Assembly: GCF_001704415.2 (NCBI RefSeq)
Contig: NC_030836.1
Coordinates: 27,998,001-28,062,000, forward strand
DNA: 64,000 bases
DNA from: Capra hircus
Lineage: Eukaryota > Chordata > Mammalia > Artiodactyla > Bovidae
Direction: 5' to 3'
In this document: in pieces, positions 20,341 to 31,059 of the stretch
How positions within the stretch are numbered: position 1 is the stretch's first letter
Layout: every line of letters begins with the position of its first letter
The notes under the pieces: generated by a model
Seen by the model: only the letters and a program-made list of their open reading frames with translations
What the model was told of the DNA's origin: nothing
Database searches by the model: none
Translations under genes and position numbers: made by a program

Positions 20341-20549
20341 CTTAGACATCTCTAAAGCAGAGACCGACTCTGTGGACACGGGTCTGTGTGAAAGCATGGA
20401 ATGATTTCCTCTTCTCTCCTTTCCCCTTTCATGAAACTTGTGTCAGGAAACAATGTTTAATTTGGGCAGGTGAAGGAAACAGATAAGAATCTAAAAGACC
20501 ATTTGTATTTTCAAGGCCTCAATTTGGGGGTGGAGCATCGGGTGTGAAG

Positions 20550-20770
20550 CCCAAAGCTGGGGTTCAAGTTTAAGCCCTATGACTTAGAACCTCTGTGATT
20601 CTGGACACATCTCTTTGGTGTTCAGATTCCTCGTCTGGAATGGAAATGGAATTGTACACGCGTCCCAGGGCGGCTTGGGGACTAAATGAAATTCAGCATA
20701 TATGAGCTTTAGGGCCATTCCTGGCATACATTAGATACACTGTAATGGTTCAGCCATCCCCTCCCCACAG
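20550..20770 (+). repeat. MIR SINE
   Basis: Sense MIR: 'ggttcaagtttaagccctatg', 'ctctgtgattctggacaca', 'ttcctcgtctggaatgg', 'ggggactaaatgaaattc'. Confidence 0.75.
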
Positions 20771-21559
20771 TACATAGGGGAACAAGTGGAGTTGGAAAGA
20801 CTGTTCCTTTCTATTGCTTCTGACGGAAATGGTCAAGCATCTTTCCTTTAACTGTACTCTCCATAAAAGTTCACTCATAAACTATTGATATTTTAATAAT
20901 ACACATTAGCATCTTGCCCTTTGACGGATGAATATTGAATGAGCAATAAAGAGGCAAAAGAGTAACCAGGTATGTGGCTATGGGGAAGCGGTTCTCAGAG
21001 GAAATGCTCTTCTCTGGGGACCTTGCGACTGGCCCCTCTCTCTCTAGTGACCCCTAGGAAACAGCTCTTAGAGGGAGCTCAGAATCTGGCCCAGCCCAGC
21101 CCAGTCTGAGCAGAATTTGCCCTTGGTTTTCTCTCACTTGGCTGGAGGGGACTTGGGAAAAGACAGAAAAAGGTCATTAAAGAGATGCTGAAGGTCTGGA
21201 CTTTGCACCCTTGTGTGAAATTCCTGCAATCTCTTCTCTCTCTTTGAGGAAGGTGCTGGCTTCTTCCCCACCTAGGTGTCCTGCTCTATAAATAAAGAGT
21301 CTTCAAACAATGTGCCCACAAGAAATCAGGCTATGAGCTTAGAAATAACGTAGCCAGCTTCCATCCCTTCTCTGTCCTCTGCCCAAGTCTTGATGGGCAC
21401 CTGCGCCCGGGGCGTGTGTCTGAAAGTTTACAAGATAGAACATCCTGCCTTTGCAACTCAGCTCCAGCCCCGCCGCCAACAGCCTCCGTTTTCCGTGGCC
21501 TCCATCTGGGCTGGGAGTCCTTGAGTGCGCAGAGAACAGTGACAGGGGGCTCTTCGTTG
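20771..21559. other. Single-copy stretch with a small AT-rich patch
   Basis: 'attgatattttaataataca' and 'gatgaatattgaatgagcaa' lie around 20,880-20,950. No exon or repeat is recognised elsewhere. Confidence 0.35.
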
Positions 21560-22080
21560 GTCCGGCTTAATTGGTGTGATTTAATGGCGTTGGTGGCGGA
21601 TTCAGATTTATATGGCTTTCTGAGCTGCAAATCTGCTTTCTAAATGTAGAATTTTTGTGGAGTGGTAAAAAATAATGGCTGTTCTGTGATTCCTGCCTCC
21701 CGAGCTAGGAGATTGCAATTTACATTATGCAAATAGACATTATGCAATCAAGGCACTTTAGCAGGAATCTGGCGACAGAGAGGCCGCTGATGAGCTACGA
21801 GGTCTGCAGCCCCAACTGGAAGGGTCCTGGAAGAGCAGAGATGGAGTGGGGAGGGGGTGTGGCGGGTAGAGGGGGCCGGGTCTGTTCCACTGGCCCGAGG
21901 AGGCACCGTGGAGCCAGGCCCAGAGATGAACGCTTCCAGGGGGGCTGCCAAAGTGACTCTCTCAATTAATGGCTTTGTTTAATCATACCCCCTGTCCAGA
22001 GGAGTATTGTCTTACGGATAATTTCGTTTGCCTAACGAGATTTTGCTAATTAAATCTCCTTTCGGTTGGTGTGACTATGC
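21560..22080. promoter_or_regulatory. Two AT-rich islands with octamer and homeodomain sites
   Basis: Island one (21,560-21,780) contains a perfect POU octamer ATGCAAAT (21,727-21,734) in 'cattatgcaaatagacatta' and a second 'cattatgcaatc'. Island two (21,955-22,080) contains AATTAATGGC (21,964-21,973), 'tttaatcat' and 'ttgctaattaaatctcc'. The GC-rich spacer is repeat-free. This is one of the strongest enhancer-like areas by eye; conservation is untested. Confidence 0.4.
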
Positions 22081-22784
22081 CTGCAGGAGACAGGGCTATC
22101 TGGAGTCTTCTCCATAAACCTTTCTGGAGAGGAGCTGGGAAGAGGGACAGAGGGAGGGGAGAAGAGGAAGGGAGGGAGGGTAAACTTCCCTGCTGCGAGC
22201 AGGCCTGGAGAAGCTTCCAGAAGGGTTTGGAAGTACAGAGTGGCTGCCACCACCCACTTGGCCTTTCTCTCCTATTCTCTGGGTGTATGGGTACTTAGAA
22301 ATCTTTGTCCAGCCTGAGGGATTTCCCTGCTGTCTGCTTCCTCTGTGGCTCCTGTCACCTCCGCCATTATCCCTTCTCAAGTTCTTCCCGATCCTCAGGA
22401 GCTTCTGTGAGCCTTCCAGGCACTGATTCTAGCGGCTCTAGCTGCGGTTGGTGATGGTGGCGATGTGGGAACACTCTCCTGGCCTTCGCTGTTAGCCAGC
22501 CAGCCTGGCTCTTCAGAGAGGAAGGTTGGCCAAATTGGCCATTTCTCCAGGGATAACTGAATGAGTCAAAGAGGGGAAAACCTTGTCAAATTCATGTTTG
22601 ACAGAGCCAGCCAGGGGTAGCCCCCAGAATATGAAGGAGCCTAGCTCTGGGCCTGCAACAGCTGGAGCTTAATAAATGCTGTTGTGAGCATGTGCCCCCG
22701 TCACACCTGAGCTCCCGCATCTCAAGGGATTCTTTACAGTCTGTGGCTTCCTGGGCCTGGCTGGCCATGGGCCGCACAACTCAG
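22081..22784. other. Single-copy stretch
   Basis: A purine-rich run of GGGA repeats lies near 22,140-22,180. 'aataaatgctgttgtgag' near 22,670 could be a MIR/L2 end. No exon is seen. Confidence 0.35.
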
Positions 22785-23225
22785 CTCTGTCTACCTGCCA
22801 GCTTCCTCTCCCGCCTTGCAGCTCCCTCCTCCCCGTTACTTACAGACACTCCTACTCCGGGTACCAAGAATGCCAGGTTGTTCAGTTTCCCCCAAATACT
22901 CTGCCTAACTTCGCACCTCAGCGCCTCTGCGCTTGCTGCTCCCTCCGTCTGGAATCTCCTTGGCCTGGATAGACCTGCTCCTCCTGCAGTGCCCAGCTTA
23001 CGCATCTCCTCTCTGACTACCATCGGCGGGGCTTCCTGCCTTTCCTGAAAGGGTGCTGTCCTTCCACATCCTGTATGTCGTCACAGGACCTCAAACATAG
23101 GTATCTGTCTGTCTAGCCAAGTTAAGAACTGAATCTGATTCTTCTCCTGGTCCCAGTACCTAGAATCATGCCTGGCCACAGTAGGCCCCTACAGGTTTGG
23201 TTGAATGGAAAAATGAACGAATGAG
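22785..23225 (+). repeat. L2 LINE 3' part
   Basis: Sense L2: 'cgcttgctgctccctccgtctggaatctcc', then 'gcatctcctctctgactacc', and the 3' end 'cctagaatcatgcctggcc' with 'tggaaaaatgaacgaatg'. Well preserved for L2. Confidence 0.8.
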
Positions 23226-23359
23226 CCAAGGGGAGAGGGTGGAGTGATGGAGAGGTTTGCTCCATTAAGTCCTCCAAACCCCAGGATGAGTGATGGGGGT
23301 GCGGAGACAGGAGACTGACTTCTGTAGGGGCTTTGCAGAGTTACTTGCTCACCCATTAC

Positions 23360-23540
23360 CTTTAGTTCCTGGGTGGGAAGGTCCTAATTCCCTCTGTGTG
23401 CCAGGCCCTGCAGTGGGTACATCAGCATCTCTTGTTGTACATTTTGACATGGATCCTGTGAGGTGGATATTATTTTTGCAGAGAGCACTGAAGCTTATCT
23501 GTCCTCATCAGAGAGTAAGGCAGTGCTTGCCTGTAACTGG
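23360..23540 (-). repeat. MIR SINE
   Basis: Antisense MIR: 'ctctgtgtgccaggccctgc', 'gatcctgtgaggtggatatt', 'gagagtaaggcagtgc'. Confidence 0.7.
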
Positions 23541-23634
23541 GCCGAATGGCAGGGTCCCAGCAGGCTCTAGATAGGTGAAAGCTCCTATGCTTCCCAGCCT
23601 TCCCTCCCCATCTATCCAGCCGCCAGCCATCCAA

Positions 23635-23996
23635 CCAGCCCATGCATCTACCTATCCAACCCATCCATCCATCCATCCATCTTTCCATCCATTCCTCCAT
23701 CTTTCCATCCATTTATCCATCCACACATTCATCCATCCATCCATCCATCCATCTCTCCATGCACCTATCTCTCCATCCATCCCATCCCATCCCATCCCAT
23801 CCTGTCTATCCATCCATCCATCCATCCATCCATCCATCCATCCACCTGTCTCTCCATCCATCCCATCCCATCCCATCCCATCCCATCCCATCCCATCCCA
23901 TCCTGTCTATCCATCCATCCATCCATCCATCCATCCATCCACCTGTCTCTCCATCCATCCCATCCCATCCCATCCAATCCTGTCTACCCATCCTGA
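23635..23996. repeat. CCAT / CCCAT satellite with higher-order pattern
   Basis: (CCAT)n tetranucleotide runs alternate with (CCCAT)n pentanucleotide runs. A phrase of CCTGTCTCT or CTATCTCT, two CCAT, then CCCAT units, then CCTGTCTA occurs three times (from about 23,764, 23,844 and 23,942). The CCCAT counts are 4, 8 and 4 (one unit of the last is CCAAT). Long frames on both strands are repeat artefacts. Confidence 0.97.
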
Positions 23997-24399
23997 CTGT
24001 AATCTAAGCTGCCCTGGATGTGTGTCACACCCTGGGCTCTCCCTGTGCTGGAATGCCTGGGTTGTTGCACTGGGAGAACCTGTGGGTGTGCTGGGAAATG
24101 GGTGAAGCTGAAGCCCCACAGGCAGCCTCCGGCTGCTGGCCCTGGTCTGTTGCCCAGCTAGGAGTAGGGCTGTGAGGATAAAGGAGTCTACAGTCCATGC
24201 TGGGAAGCATAAGGGCAGTAGAGGAGAAATGGCTCATATCTTCCTATGTGATAAGGCTATATGCCTCTTGCTTGTGTGTGTGCAGGCTGCAGGGGGGTGT
24301 GTGTGGGGGGCGGGCAGTGTTTGAAGATAGTCCTCTATGTTATCCTCTGTTCCTGAGTTTCAGTGCTTTGCTTTTTGCCCTGATGTTTTCCCCTTGGTG
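23997..24399. other. Single-copy stretch
   Basis: A G/T-rich patch lies at 24,270-24,312. No exon or repeat is otherwise seen. Confidence 0.35.
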
Positions 24400-24530
24400 C
24401 CAAAGTTCTGTCTCTTCATTGAGGCTTCCAGTCATCTTAACATCCCACCATGCTATTTATGCTCTGAGTCTGAAGGGTTTTTCAGTACATAATAGGAGCT
24501 CAACAAATACTCCGTGATGCCCTGAATGAG
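24400..24530 (+). repeat. L2-type 3' end
   Basis: 'cagtacataataggagctca' and 'acaaatactccgtgatgcc...gaatgagtgaatg' match an L2/MIR terminus. Confidence 0.65.
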
Positions 24531-24539
24531 TGAATGAGT

Positions 24540-24775
24540 CAGTAAGCATGCCCTTTGCTATCAGGAAGTCTTGAACTTGAGTCCTAGTTCTGTTCTTTAG
24601 GTAGCTGGGATCTTGGGATTTAATTTTCTCATCCAGAAAGCAAAAATACTAATAGTGCCTATTCTATCTTTCTCGAAGGGTCGTTGGTGGAAGATTATAA
24701 GAGATACATGAAAGTGTTTTATAAACTATAAAGCACTATGCAAGTATAAGAGGTTATTATTATAATGGTTATTAC
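24540..24775 (+). repeat. MIR SINE
   Basis: Sense MIR: 'cttgaacttgagtcctagtt', 'gatttaattttctcatccag', 'agtgttttataaactataaa', 'gttattattataat'. Confidence 0.85.
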
Positions 24776-25009
24776 GCTTGAAGTGATCATTGTGTTTGAA
24801 AATTAAGGATTCTGTTTTCAGGAATATAAAATCACCCAGACCTTGTTGGAACTCTCGAGACGTATGGAGCAAGCATCACAGGAGCTGATTCCACATTGGC
24901 CCGACTATGGGAACTTTCTGGGGCTGGGATGGGAGAAGGGGTCTGGTGAAAATGGCGCGGGCAGATCTTCATTTGTGCTACCTGTCCCCTGTGTGGACCC
25001 ACACACACG

Positions 25010-25230
25010 ATCTTTCTTGAGTCTCAGCTGCTGCCAGGCTTTCTACGTTGATTATTTTTGCGTATGCTGTTCCCTCTGCTAGGTAAACTCTTATTTTCTC
25101 CTCTGGTCTTTTGACACTGTCATGCCAAGTTGCTTCACTGTCCCTGGGCTCTCAGGTTACCAAGTTTACCTCCCTGAAGGCATTCATTATGTGGACCCAG
25201 GACTGTGAAATGTGCCTTCTGAGACACAAC
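25010..25230 (+). repeat. L2 LINE fragment
   Basis: 'gtatgctgttccctctgct', 'ttattttctcctctggtc' and 'tccctgaaggcattcattatgtgg' resemble eroded L2. Confidence 0.5.
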
Positions 25231-25284
25231 ACGCACCTCCAGAGCAGGTGTCAGGTGTCACTCATGTCTGTAGTTCCAGAGGTA

Positions 25285-25378
25285 GGGGATGGATGGATGG
25301 ACGGATGGACGGGTGTGTGGGTGGATGGATTGATGGGTGGTGGGTGGATGGATGGGCGGGTGGATGGATGGGTAGGTG
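25285..25378. repeat. GGAT / GGGT simple repeat
   Basis: Irregular (GGAT)n with GGGT and GGAC variants. It is the strand complement of the CCAT satellite 1.3 kb upstream, so the two form an imperfect inverted pair. Confidence 0.93.
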
Positions 25379-25969
25379 AAAGGTGAAGGAGTGCTTGGGG
25401 CTTGGTAGACGCACAGAATTTGAACTTTTGAAGCACTCTGAGCTGCAGGGGAAAGTAAGGGAGAAGCAGCTTCAGAGAAATTAGCACTGCTGTGTAAATA
25501 ACCCCCAAATCTCTGAGAGCCACCCCCCCCCACTCTCAGGTCCAAAGGGTCAAGTAGGCTGATCTTCCCTGGGGTCCCTGGAGTCCTCAATCTCATGCAG
25601 GCTGGTGACTGGCCATCAGCCAGGCGAGCAGTGAGGCATTAGTGTTGGGGCTGAGTCTCGAGGAGGGAGGCGCCAGCCTTTCATGGTTCCCCAGAGATGA
25701 GCCGCCACCCATGTGGGGAGGCAGGTGCTGCCTACCGCCATCCCCAGCACCCCCAGATCCTGTCTGTTGGTGAAGTCAGTCCCAGCTGGTGAAGAATCTG
25801 CTGGAAGCCCTCCCAGGTCCCTGGCTCCGGCGCCTTCTCCCTGTGTTTGGAGGCATCTTGTCTCCACCTTGCTCTGGCCTCTCCTCCATGCCCTCCCACT
25901 CCCAGCACCGCTCCTTCCAGAGCCCCCAGGCAGCCGCAGCCAAGTGCCAGGGGGCTGGGAGGCTTTTCA
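25379..25969. other. Single-copy, GC-rich stretch
   Basis: Overlapping short frames occur on both strands without recognisable domains. Confidence 0.35.
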
Positions 25970-26125
25970 TTACCGAATGCACTGAACCTATTTGTGAGTG
26001 TTTTGCAAAGTGTTTAATCCAAGGTGTTCCCTCAATTAAATTAGTGCAAACATCTGTGTCCCACATCCACCTCCATTTGCATTCTGTGCCATTTATTACA
26101 GCGGGAAATGGGAAGGCACCTTAGG
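25970..26125. promoter_or_regulatory. AT-rich island with POU octamer
   Basis: Repeat-free AT-rich block with 'ctcaattaaattagtgc', a perfect ATTTGCAT octamer (26,075-26,082) and 'catttattacagcggg'. Enhancer-like by composition. Confidence 0.38.
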
Positions 26126-26337
26126 AATACTTAGGACTGAATTAGGCTAGCTTGGGGTGGGTGTGGGGGTGGGCGTCTCAGAGTGCCTGTGAGGTTGGTC
26201 CACAAGGCGGGTCCATCTCCAGGCCGGCACTGGTGGAGGAGCTGCTTTCTGGGGCAGGGGGCCACGCAGGGGATGTGTCTGGTTTGGGGACCATCCGGTC
26301 TTGTGGGGGGAGGCTGGATGAGTTTAATTAATGCCCC
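26126..26337. other. Single-copy, G-rich stretch
   Basis: It ends with AATTAATGCC (26,326-26,335), partly inside the SINE target site. Confidence 0.35.
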
Positions 26338-26549
26338 TGATCCAGGTGGCGCTAGTGGTAAAAAACCCGTCTGCCAATGAAGGAGACGTAAGAGACAGGG
26401 TTTTGATCCCTGGGTTGGGAAGATTCCCTATAGGAGGGAATAGCAATCCACTCCAGTATTCTTGCCTGGAGAATTCCATGGACAAAGGAGCTTCACAGGC
26501 TACAATCCATGGGATACCAAGGAGTAGGACACGACTGAAGTGACTTAGC
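26338..26549 (+). mobile_element. Bov-tA SINE with CTCF-like start
   Basis: Sense Bov-tA of the subfamily whose head reads 'aggtggcgctagtggtaaa'. The target site appears as atgcccc / atgctcc (26,331-26,337 and 26,550-26,556). The head contains AGGTGGCGCTAG (26,344-26,355), close to the CTCF core. Confidence 0.9.
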
Positions 26550-26556
26550 ATGCTCC

Positions 26557-27148
26557 TTAACTGCGGTTGTTTTATAACTAAACTCATTAAAACAACAACA
26601 ACTGTATCACATTGAAGTGACCCACCTGGGTTTCACCCTGGAGGAGACATTTGCTGCTGGAAGGTGGACTTTTTCATCATGAAACTGCTCAGCCTTGGCG
26701 ACTTGGCTGCATGTGGGTGGTGGCACTGTTCCCCATACCTCGTGACCCCAAGGACTGTGGAGGACTTTGGGGGTCCTGCTGTTATCCCAATCCAGGAGGC
26801 ACTGAAGAAGAATAGCTTCTGCTCAGTGCATTTACCTGTCATAACCCTCCCCCCACACCCAGCCCTTTGAGACGGGGCCTCCGGACAGATCAGAAAGCCA
26901 GGCTTAATCAGGTAGAGTGGGCAACACACTCAGTATTGGTCCATAGCTAAAGAGGAGCGGAGAGGATGTGAACTCAGGTCTACACGACCCTGGAGAGGAT
27001 GTATGTACTTCCTGCCACACTAGGACACCTTTCGGGAATGAAGCAGCTGACTTTGGGTCAGGGACCTTGCCCCCTCCCCAGATGTCCTGGCCAGGACACC
27101 CTGGCTGGGCTGTGCAGAGGCCCCTGGCCCTAACCTGCCTGCCTCTAT
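26557..27148. other. Single-copy stretch
   Basis: No repeat or exon recognised. Confidence 0.35.
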
Positions 27149-27325
27149 TTGTTGTTCAGTTGCTAAGTCGTGTCAGACTCTGTGACCCCATGAACTGCAG
27201 CACGCCTGGCTTCCCTGTCCTTAACTGTCTCCCAGAGTTTGCTCAAACTCAATGAGTCCATTGAGTCGTTGACGCCATCCAACCATCTTGTCCTCCATCG
27301 TCCCCTTCTCCTCTGCCTTCAATTT
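27149..27325 (-). mobile_element. BovB LINE 3' fragment
   Basis: Antisense BovB end starting 'ttgttgttcagttgctaag' and stopping after 'ccttctcctctgccttcaat'. Confidence 0.9.
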
Positions 27326-27440
27326 TTTGTTATAACTGATGGACCTGCATTGCCACATCATCACTCGGAGTCTATAGTCAGCGACAGGGTTCACTCTGTT
27401 CTGTGGATTTGGATAAATGTGTAATGGGCAAGCAGTCATC
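27326..27440 (+). repeat. L1 3'-end fragment
   Basis: 'ttataactgatggacctgc', 'attgccacatcatcactcg', 'gggttcactctgttctgtgg' and 'ggataaatgtgtaatggg' match an old L1 3' UTR block. Confidence 0.65.
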
Positions 27441-27447
27441 ACTATCA

Positions 27448-27793
27448 GTTCAGTTCAGTCACTCAGTCATGTCTGATTCTTTGTGACCCCATGGACTGGA
27501 ACACGCCAGGCTTTCCGGTCCATCACCAACTTCCAGAGCTTGCTCAAACTCACGTCTACCGAGTCAGTGATGCCATCCAACCATCTCATCCTCTGTTGTC
27601 CCTTTCTCCTCCTGCCTTCAATCTTTCCCAGCAACAGGGTCTTTTCCAAGGAGTCAGTTCTTCACATCAGATGGCCAAAATATTGGAGCTTCAGCTTCAG
27701 CATGAGTCATTCCAATGACTAGTCAGTGTTGATTTCCTTTCAGATTGACTGGTTTGATCTTCTTGTCATCCAAGGGACTCTCAAGAGCCTTCA
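27448..27793 (-). mobile_element. BovB LINE 3' fragment
   Basis: Antisense BovB from 'cagttcagtcactcagtcat' to 'gggactctcaagagccttc', with open-frame traces of the C-terminal ORF. It lies 120 bp from another BovB in the same orientation. Confidence 0.93.
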
Positions 27794-27939
27794 GGTGACA
27801 TAAACTGGGATGCCCAGGGGCTTCGATGGTGACTTATCTGAGAGAAGGGATTCCTGGTTTTTGTGGGGTGGGGCAGGGAGGGAAAGGAGAAGAAGTGAGG
27901 AAGAGGCTCATGGGTTGCTCAGGGACTTAGAGATCGCTG

Positions 27940-28050
27940 AATTCTTTGGCACTAAATTGGAAAACTGAGGCTCAAAGGAGGCATCCCCTTGCCTAAGGCC
28001 ACTGAGGGTTTAGTGGTAGAGGCTGTACTGGAAACTAGGTCTCCTACCTC
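27940..28050 (-). repeat. MIR SINE
   Basis: Antisense MIR: 'ggaaaactgaggctcaaagg', 'ttgcctaaggccactgag', 'gaaactaggtctcctacc'. Confidence 0.8.
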
Positions 28051-28519
28051 CTGGCAGGGTAGTGATGTCAGGGCCTGGGGAGGCTGCAGGGGTTCTGTAG
28101 AATGTGCTGGCATTCTAAATACAAAGTGTGTAAGTCAAAGCTGGAGAAGGAATCAGGGTGAGAATGGGATGGATGGCTGCTGTGGACTCATCTACTAAGG
28201 ATGCTTCTGGACACCTTTAATGAGGAACCTCCTGGGTCCTAGAGGGCTACTGGCCAAGTCTGACCTAGAGCGGGTCTGCACCAGCACCGAGTTCTACCTA
28301 GGGATGTCCAGGGGCTGTAGAACCTGGGGAGCCTGGAGGGGTCCCGAGACCTTGGACTGTGCACCCGCGGGTGTCCAGCTCACCTCCCCCTTCCCCATCT
28401 GCCCAGGGTGCAATGGACTCAAACTCCAGTCCCCTCTCCCTCTTCTTCCCCAGTGAGACAGGACCAGGTCTTAGCCTTAGTGTCCCCATCTGTTAAAGAA
28501 AAAGAAAATCTCATCTCAA
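28051..28519. other. Single-copy stretch
   Basis: No repeat or exon recognised; a MIR-like trace lies near 28,475. Confidence 0.35.
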
Positions 28520-29755
28520 AATTCTCCAAGCCAGGCTTCAGCAATATGTGAACCATGAACTCCCTGACGTTTTAGAAAAGGCAGAGGAACCAGAGATCAA
28601 ATTGCCAACATCCGCTGGATCATGGAAAAAGCAAGAGAGTTCCAGAAAAACATCTATTTCTGCTTTATTGACTATGCCAAAGCCTTTGACTGTGTGGATC
28701 ACAATAAACTGTGGAAAATTCTGAAAGAGATGGGAATACCAGACCACCTGACCTGCCTCTTGAGAAATCTGTATGCAGGTCAGGAAGCAACAGTTAGAAC
28801 TGGACATAGAACAACAGACTGGTTCCAAATAGGAAAAGGAGTATGTCAAGGCTATATATTGTCACCCTGCTTATTTAACTTATATGCAGAGTACATCATG
28901 AGAAACACTGGACTGGAAGAAACACAAGCTGGAATCAAGATTGCCAGGAGAAATATCAATAACCTCAGATATGCAGATGACACCACCCTTATGGCAGAAA
29001 GTGAAGAGGAGCTAAAAAGCCGCTTGATGAAAGTGAAAGAGGAGAGTGAAAAAGTTGGCTTAAAGCTCAACATTCAGAAAACGAAGAACATGGCATCCGG
29101 TCCTATCACTTCATGGGAAATAGATGGGGAAACAGTGGAAATGATGTCAGACTTTATTTTGGGGGGCTCCAGAATCACTGCAGATGGTGACTGCAGCCAT
29201 GAAATTAAAAGACGCTTACTCCTTGGAAGAAAAGTTATGACCAACCTAGATAGTATATTCAAAAGCAGAGACATTACTTTGCCGACTAAGGTCCGTCTAG
29301 TCAAGGCTATGGTTTTTCCTGTGGTCACGTGTGGATGTGAGAGTTGGACTGTGAAGAAGCCTAAGCGCCGAAGAATTGATGCTTTTGAACTGTGGTGTTG
29401 GAGAAGACTCTTGAGGGTCCCTTGGACTGCAAGGAGATCCAACCAGTCCATTCTGAAGGAGATCAGCCCTGGGATTTATTTGGAAGGAATGATGCTAAAG
29501 CTGAAACTCCAGTACTTTGGCCACCTCATGCGAAGAGCTGACTCATTGGAAAAGACTCTGATGCTGGGAGAGATTGGGGGCAGGAGGAGAAGGGGACAAC
29601 AGAGGATGAGATGGCGGGATGGCATCACGGACTCGATGGACGTGAGTCTGAGTGAACTCCAGGAGATGGTGATGAACAGGGAGGCCTGGCATGCTGCGAT
29701 TCATGGGGTCGCAAAGAGTCGGACACGACTGAGCGACTGAACTGAACTGAACTGA
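28520..29755 (+). mobile_element. BovB LINE, young, 5'-truncated
   Basis: Sense BovB from 'aaaattctccaagccaggc' to the canonical end 'ctgaactgaactgaactg'. It is close to consensus throughout, unlike the other BovB copies here. It lacks the endonuclease region and 5' UTR, so it cannot be autonomous. No clear target-site duplication was found; gaaaatc occurs near both ends. Confidence 0.95.
28622..29740 (+). pseudogene. BovB reverse-transcriptase ORF, C-terminal 372 codons intact
   Basis: An uninterrupted 372-codon frame encodes the C-terminal half of the BovB (RTE clade) ORF2 product, which in a full element reverse-transcribes the RNA at the nicked target. Visible motifs are RT motif A (DYAKAFDCVD, residues 17-26), motif B (GVCQGYILSPC, about 73-83), catalytic YADD (117-120; bases 28,970-28,981), and the C-terminal 'ESWTVKKPKRRRIDAFELW' with WCWRRLL. 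The frame extends open upstream to a TGA near 28,569, where the BovB sequence has a small deletion. The Met start is only the first ATG of the open frame, not a real start. The N-terminal endonuclease is missing. It is a retrotransposon relic, not a host gene. Confidence 0.9.
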
Positions 29756-30440
29756 CAAGATCTTTGGGAAAATCAAAGGAAATAGTAGGCATGCTTGACC
29801 CTACTTCTGCAAAGCAGAGCACTCTTGTTTTCCGTTCTTCTTCATGGCTCAGCTCTACTTTCCCCTCTAGACTCTGAACTGGATACAAGGGGCCAGGGGC
29901 TCTACTGAGCCAAGGGTGGGCAGCCCCTATCTCAGCTCCTCGCCCTCCCACTTCTCTTCCCTCCCTCCCTCCCTCATCAGAAGACTTTAATAAATGCATC
30001 TCAGCATGTGGCCCTGCCTGGGGCTTTATAAGAATGAATTGCTTATCCGGCCTACGTACTTCCTAGAAATGACAATCTACAATCAACACACATTTATTAA
30101 GCACCACTGTGTGTGGTGCCCAGTTCTAGGCCTGGCAGGGTCAGCCTGGGAGTGATCCCTGGGGTTCCTGTCTCCTCCCCAGAGCCCCGATGGCCGCTGC
30201 TTTCTTGGCTTTGCCAGATCCCGAGACAATCCGCTATCGCCAGCAGGACTGGGGATTTCGGTACCCTTACCTGCCTCTCGGCTTCTACACAAGGTCACCT
30301 CTGCCTTGAAGTGCCCTCTACCCCTCTCACTTACCTGGTTAGAGCTCAGGTTCTTGATGATCAGTAGGTCTGTGACCACATCTCAGCTAGGGTTTATCCT
30401 CCTTGGGCTCCTGATGCACGCTGGGCATCTTTCTGAGACT
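29756..30440. other. Mostly single-copy, with a MIR trace
   Basis: A MIR-like antisense block, 'cacatttattaagcaccact' to 'gcccagttctaggc', lies near 30,080-30,150. The rest is unrecognised. Confidence 0.4.
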
Positions 30441-30441
30441 A

Positions 30442-30648
30442 CTGTTGTTTAGTCGCTCAGTCATGTACGAGTCTTTTCGACCCCATGGACTGTAGCCTGC
30501 CAGGCTCCTATGTTCATGGGATTTTCCAGGCAAGAATACTGGAGTGGATTGCCATTTCCTTCTCCAGGGGATCGTCCCAAACCAGGCATCCAACTTACAT
30601 CTCCTGCTTTACAGGAAGATTCTCAACCGCTGAGCCACCTGGGAAGTC
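30442..30648 (-). mobile_element. Bov-tA SINE
   Basis: Antisense Bov-tA from 'gttgtttagtcgctcagtca' to 'gctgagccacctgggaagtc'. Confidence 0.92.
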
Positions 30649-31059
30649 TTCTGTGACTATTAATCACATCATATTTTCATTATGCTTCTACTAGGGACGC
30701 TGGGCTCTTGAAGGGTAAGGCTGCTGTATGCAGCATCCTAGAACTAGCAGAGGCCCTAGGGCTCATTTGCTCTACCTCGCGGCAGGCCAGGTCCTGCTCA
30801 GTTCATCCCTCGTAGAGGAGAGTGCCAGTGATTAGAATGCTTTCCCCTCCCGTTAGCCTCTGGTTCTCAATAAGTGCTCATTTTGTTGGATGAACCACCG
30901 GCATGTTTGAATGGAGCGTGTCATGGCAGCACGCCTGGCTCTCTAGTTTCCAGGGTGTTTGGTCTGAGAGCACGTCCCTGTCCCTTTTATATGCAATTCC
31001 ATAAGTATTCTCTCCCTTTCACCGGCCTCAGGATATGGGATCTCCAGATGGAGCTGAGA
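30649..31059. other. Single-copy stretch
   Basis: Possible MIR end near 30,860 ('tctcaataagtgctcatttt'); otherwise unrecognised. Confidence 0.35.

Noticed and set aside
22140..22190. G-quadruplex candidate in a GGGA-rich run
   Set aside because: Runs are purine-rich but irregular; too weak to report as a feature.
23635..23996. CRISPR-like regular repeats
   Set aside because: Tetra- and pentanucleotide satellite in a mammalian genome; no spacers or cas genes.
23575..24105. 176-codon frame rich in Pro-Ser-Ile-His
   Set aside because: Translation of the CCAT/CCCAT satellite.
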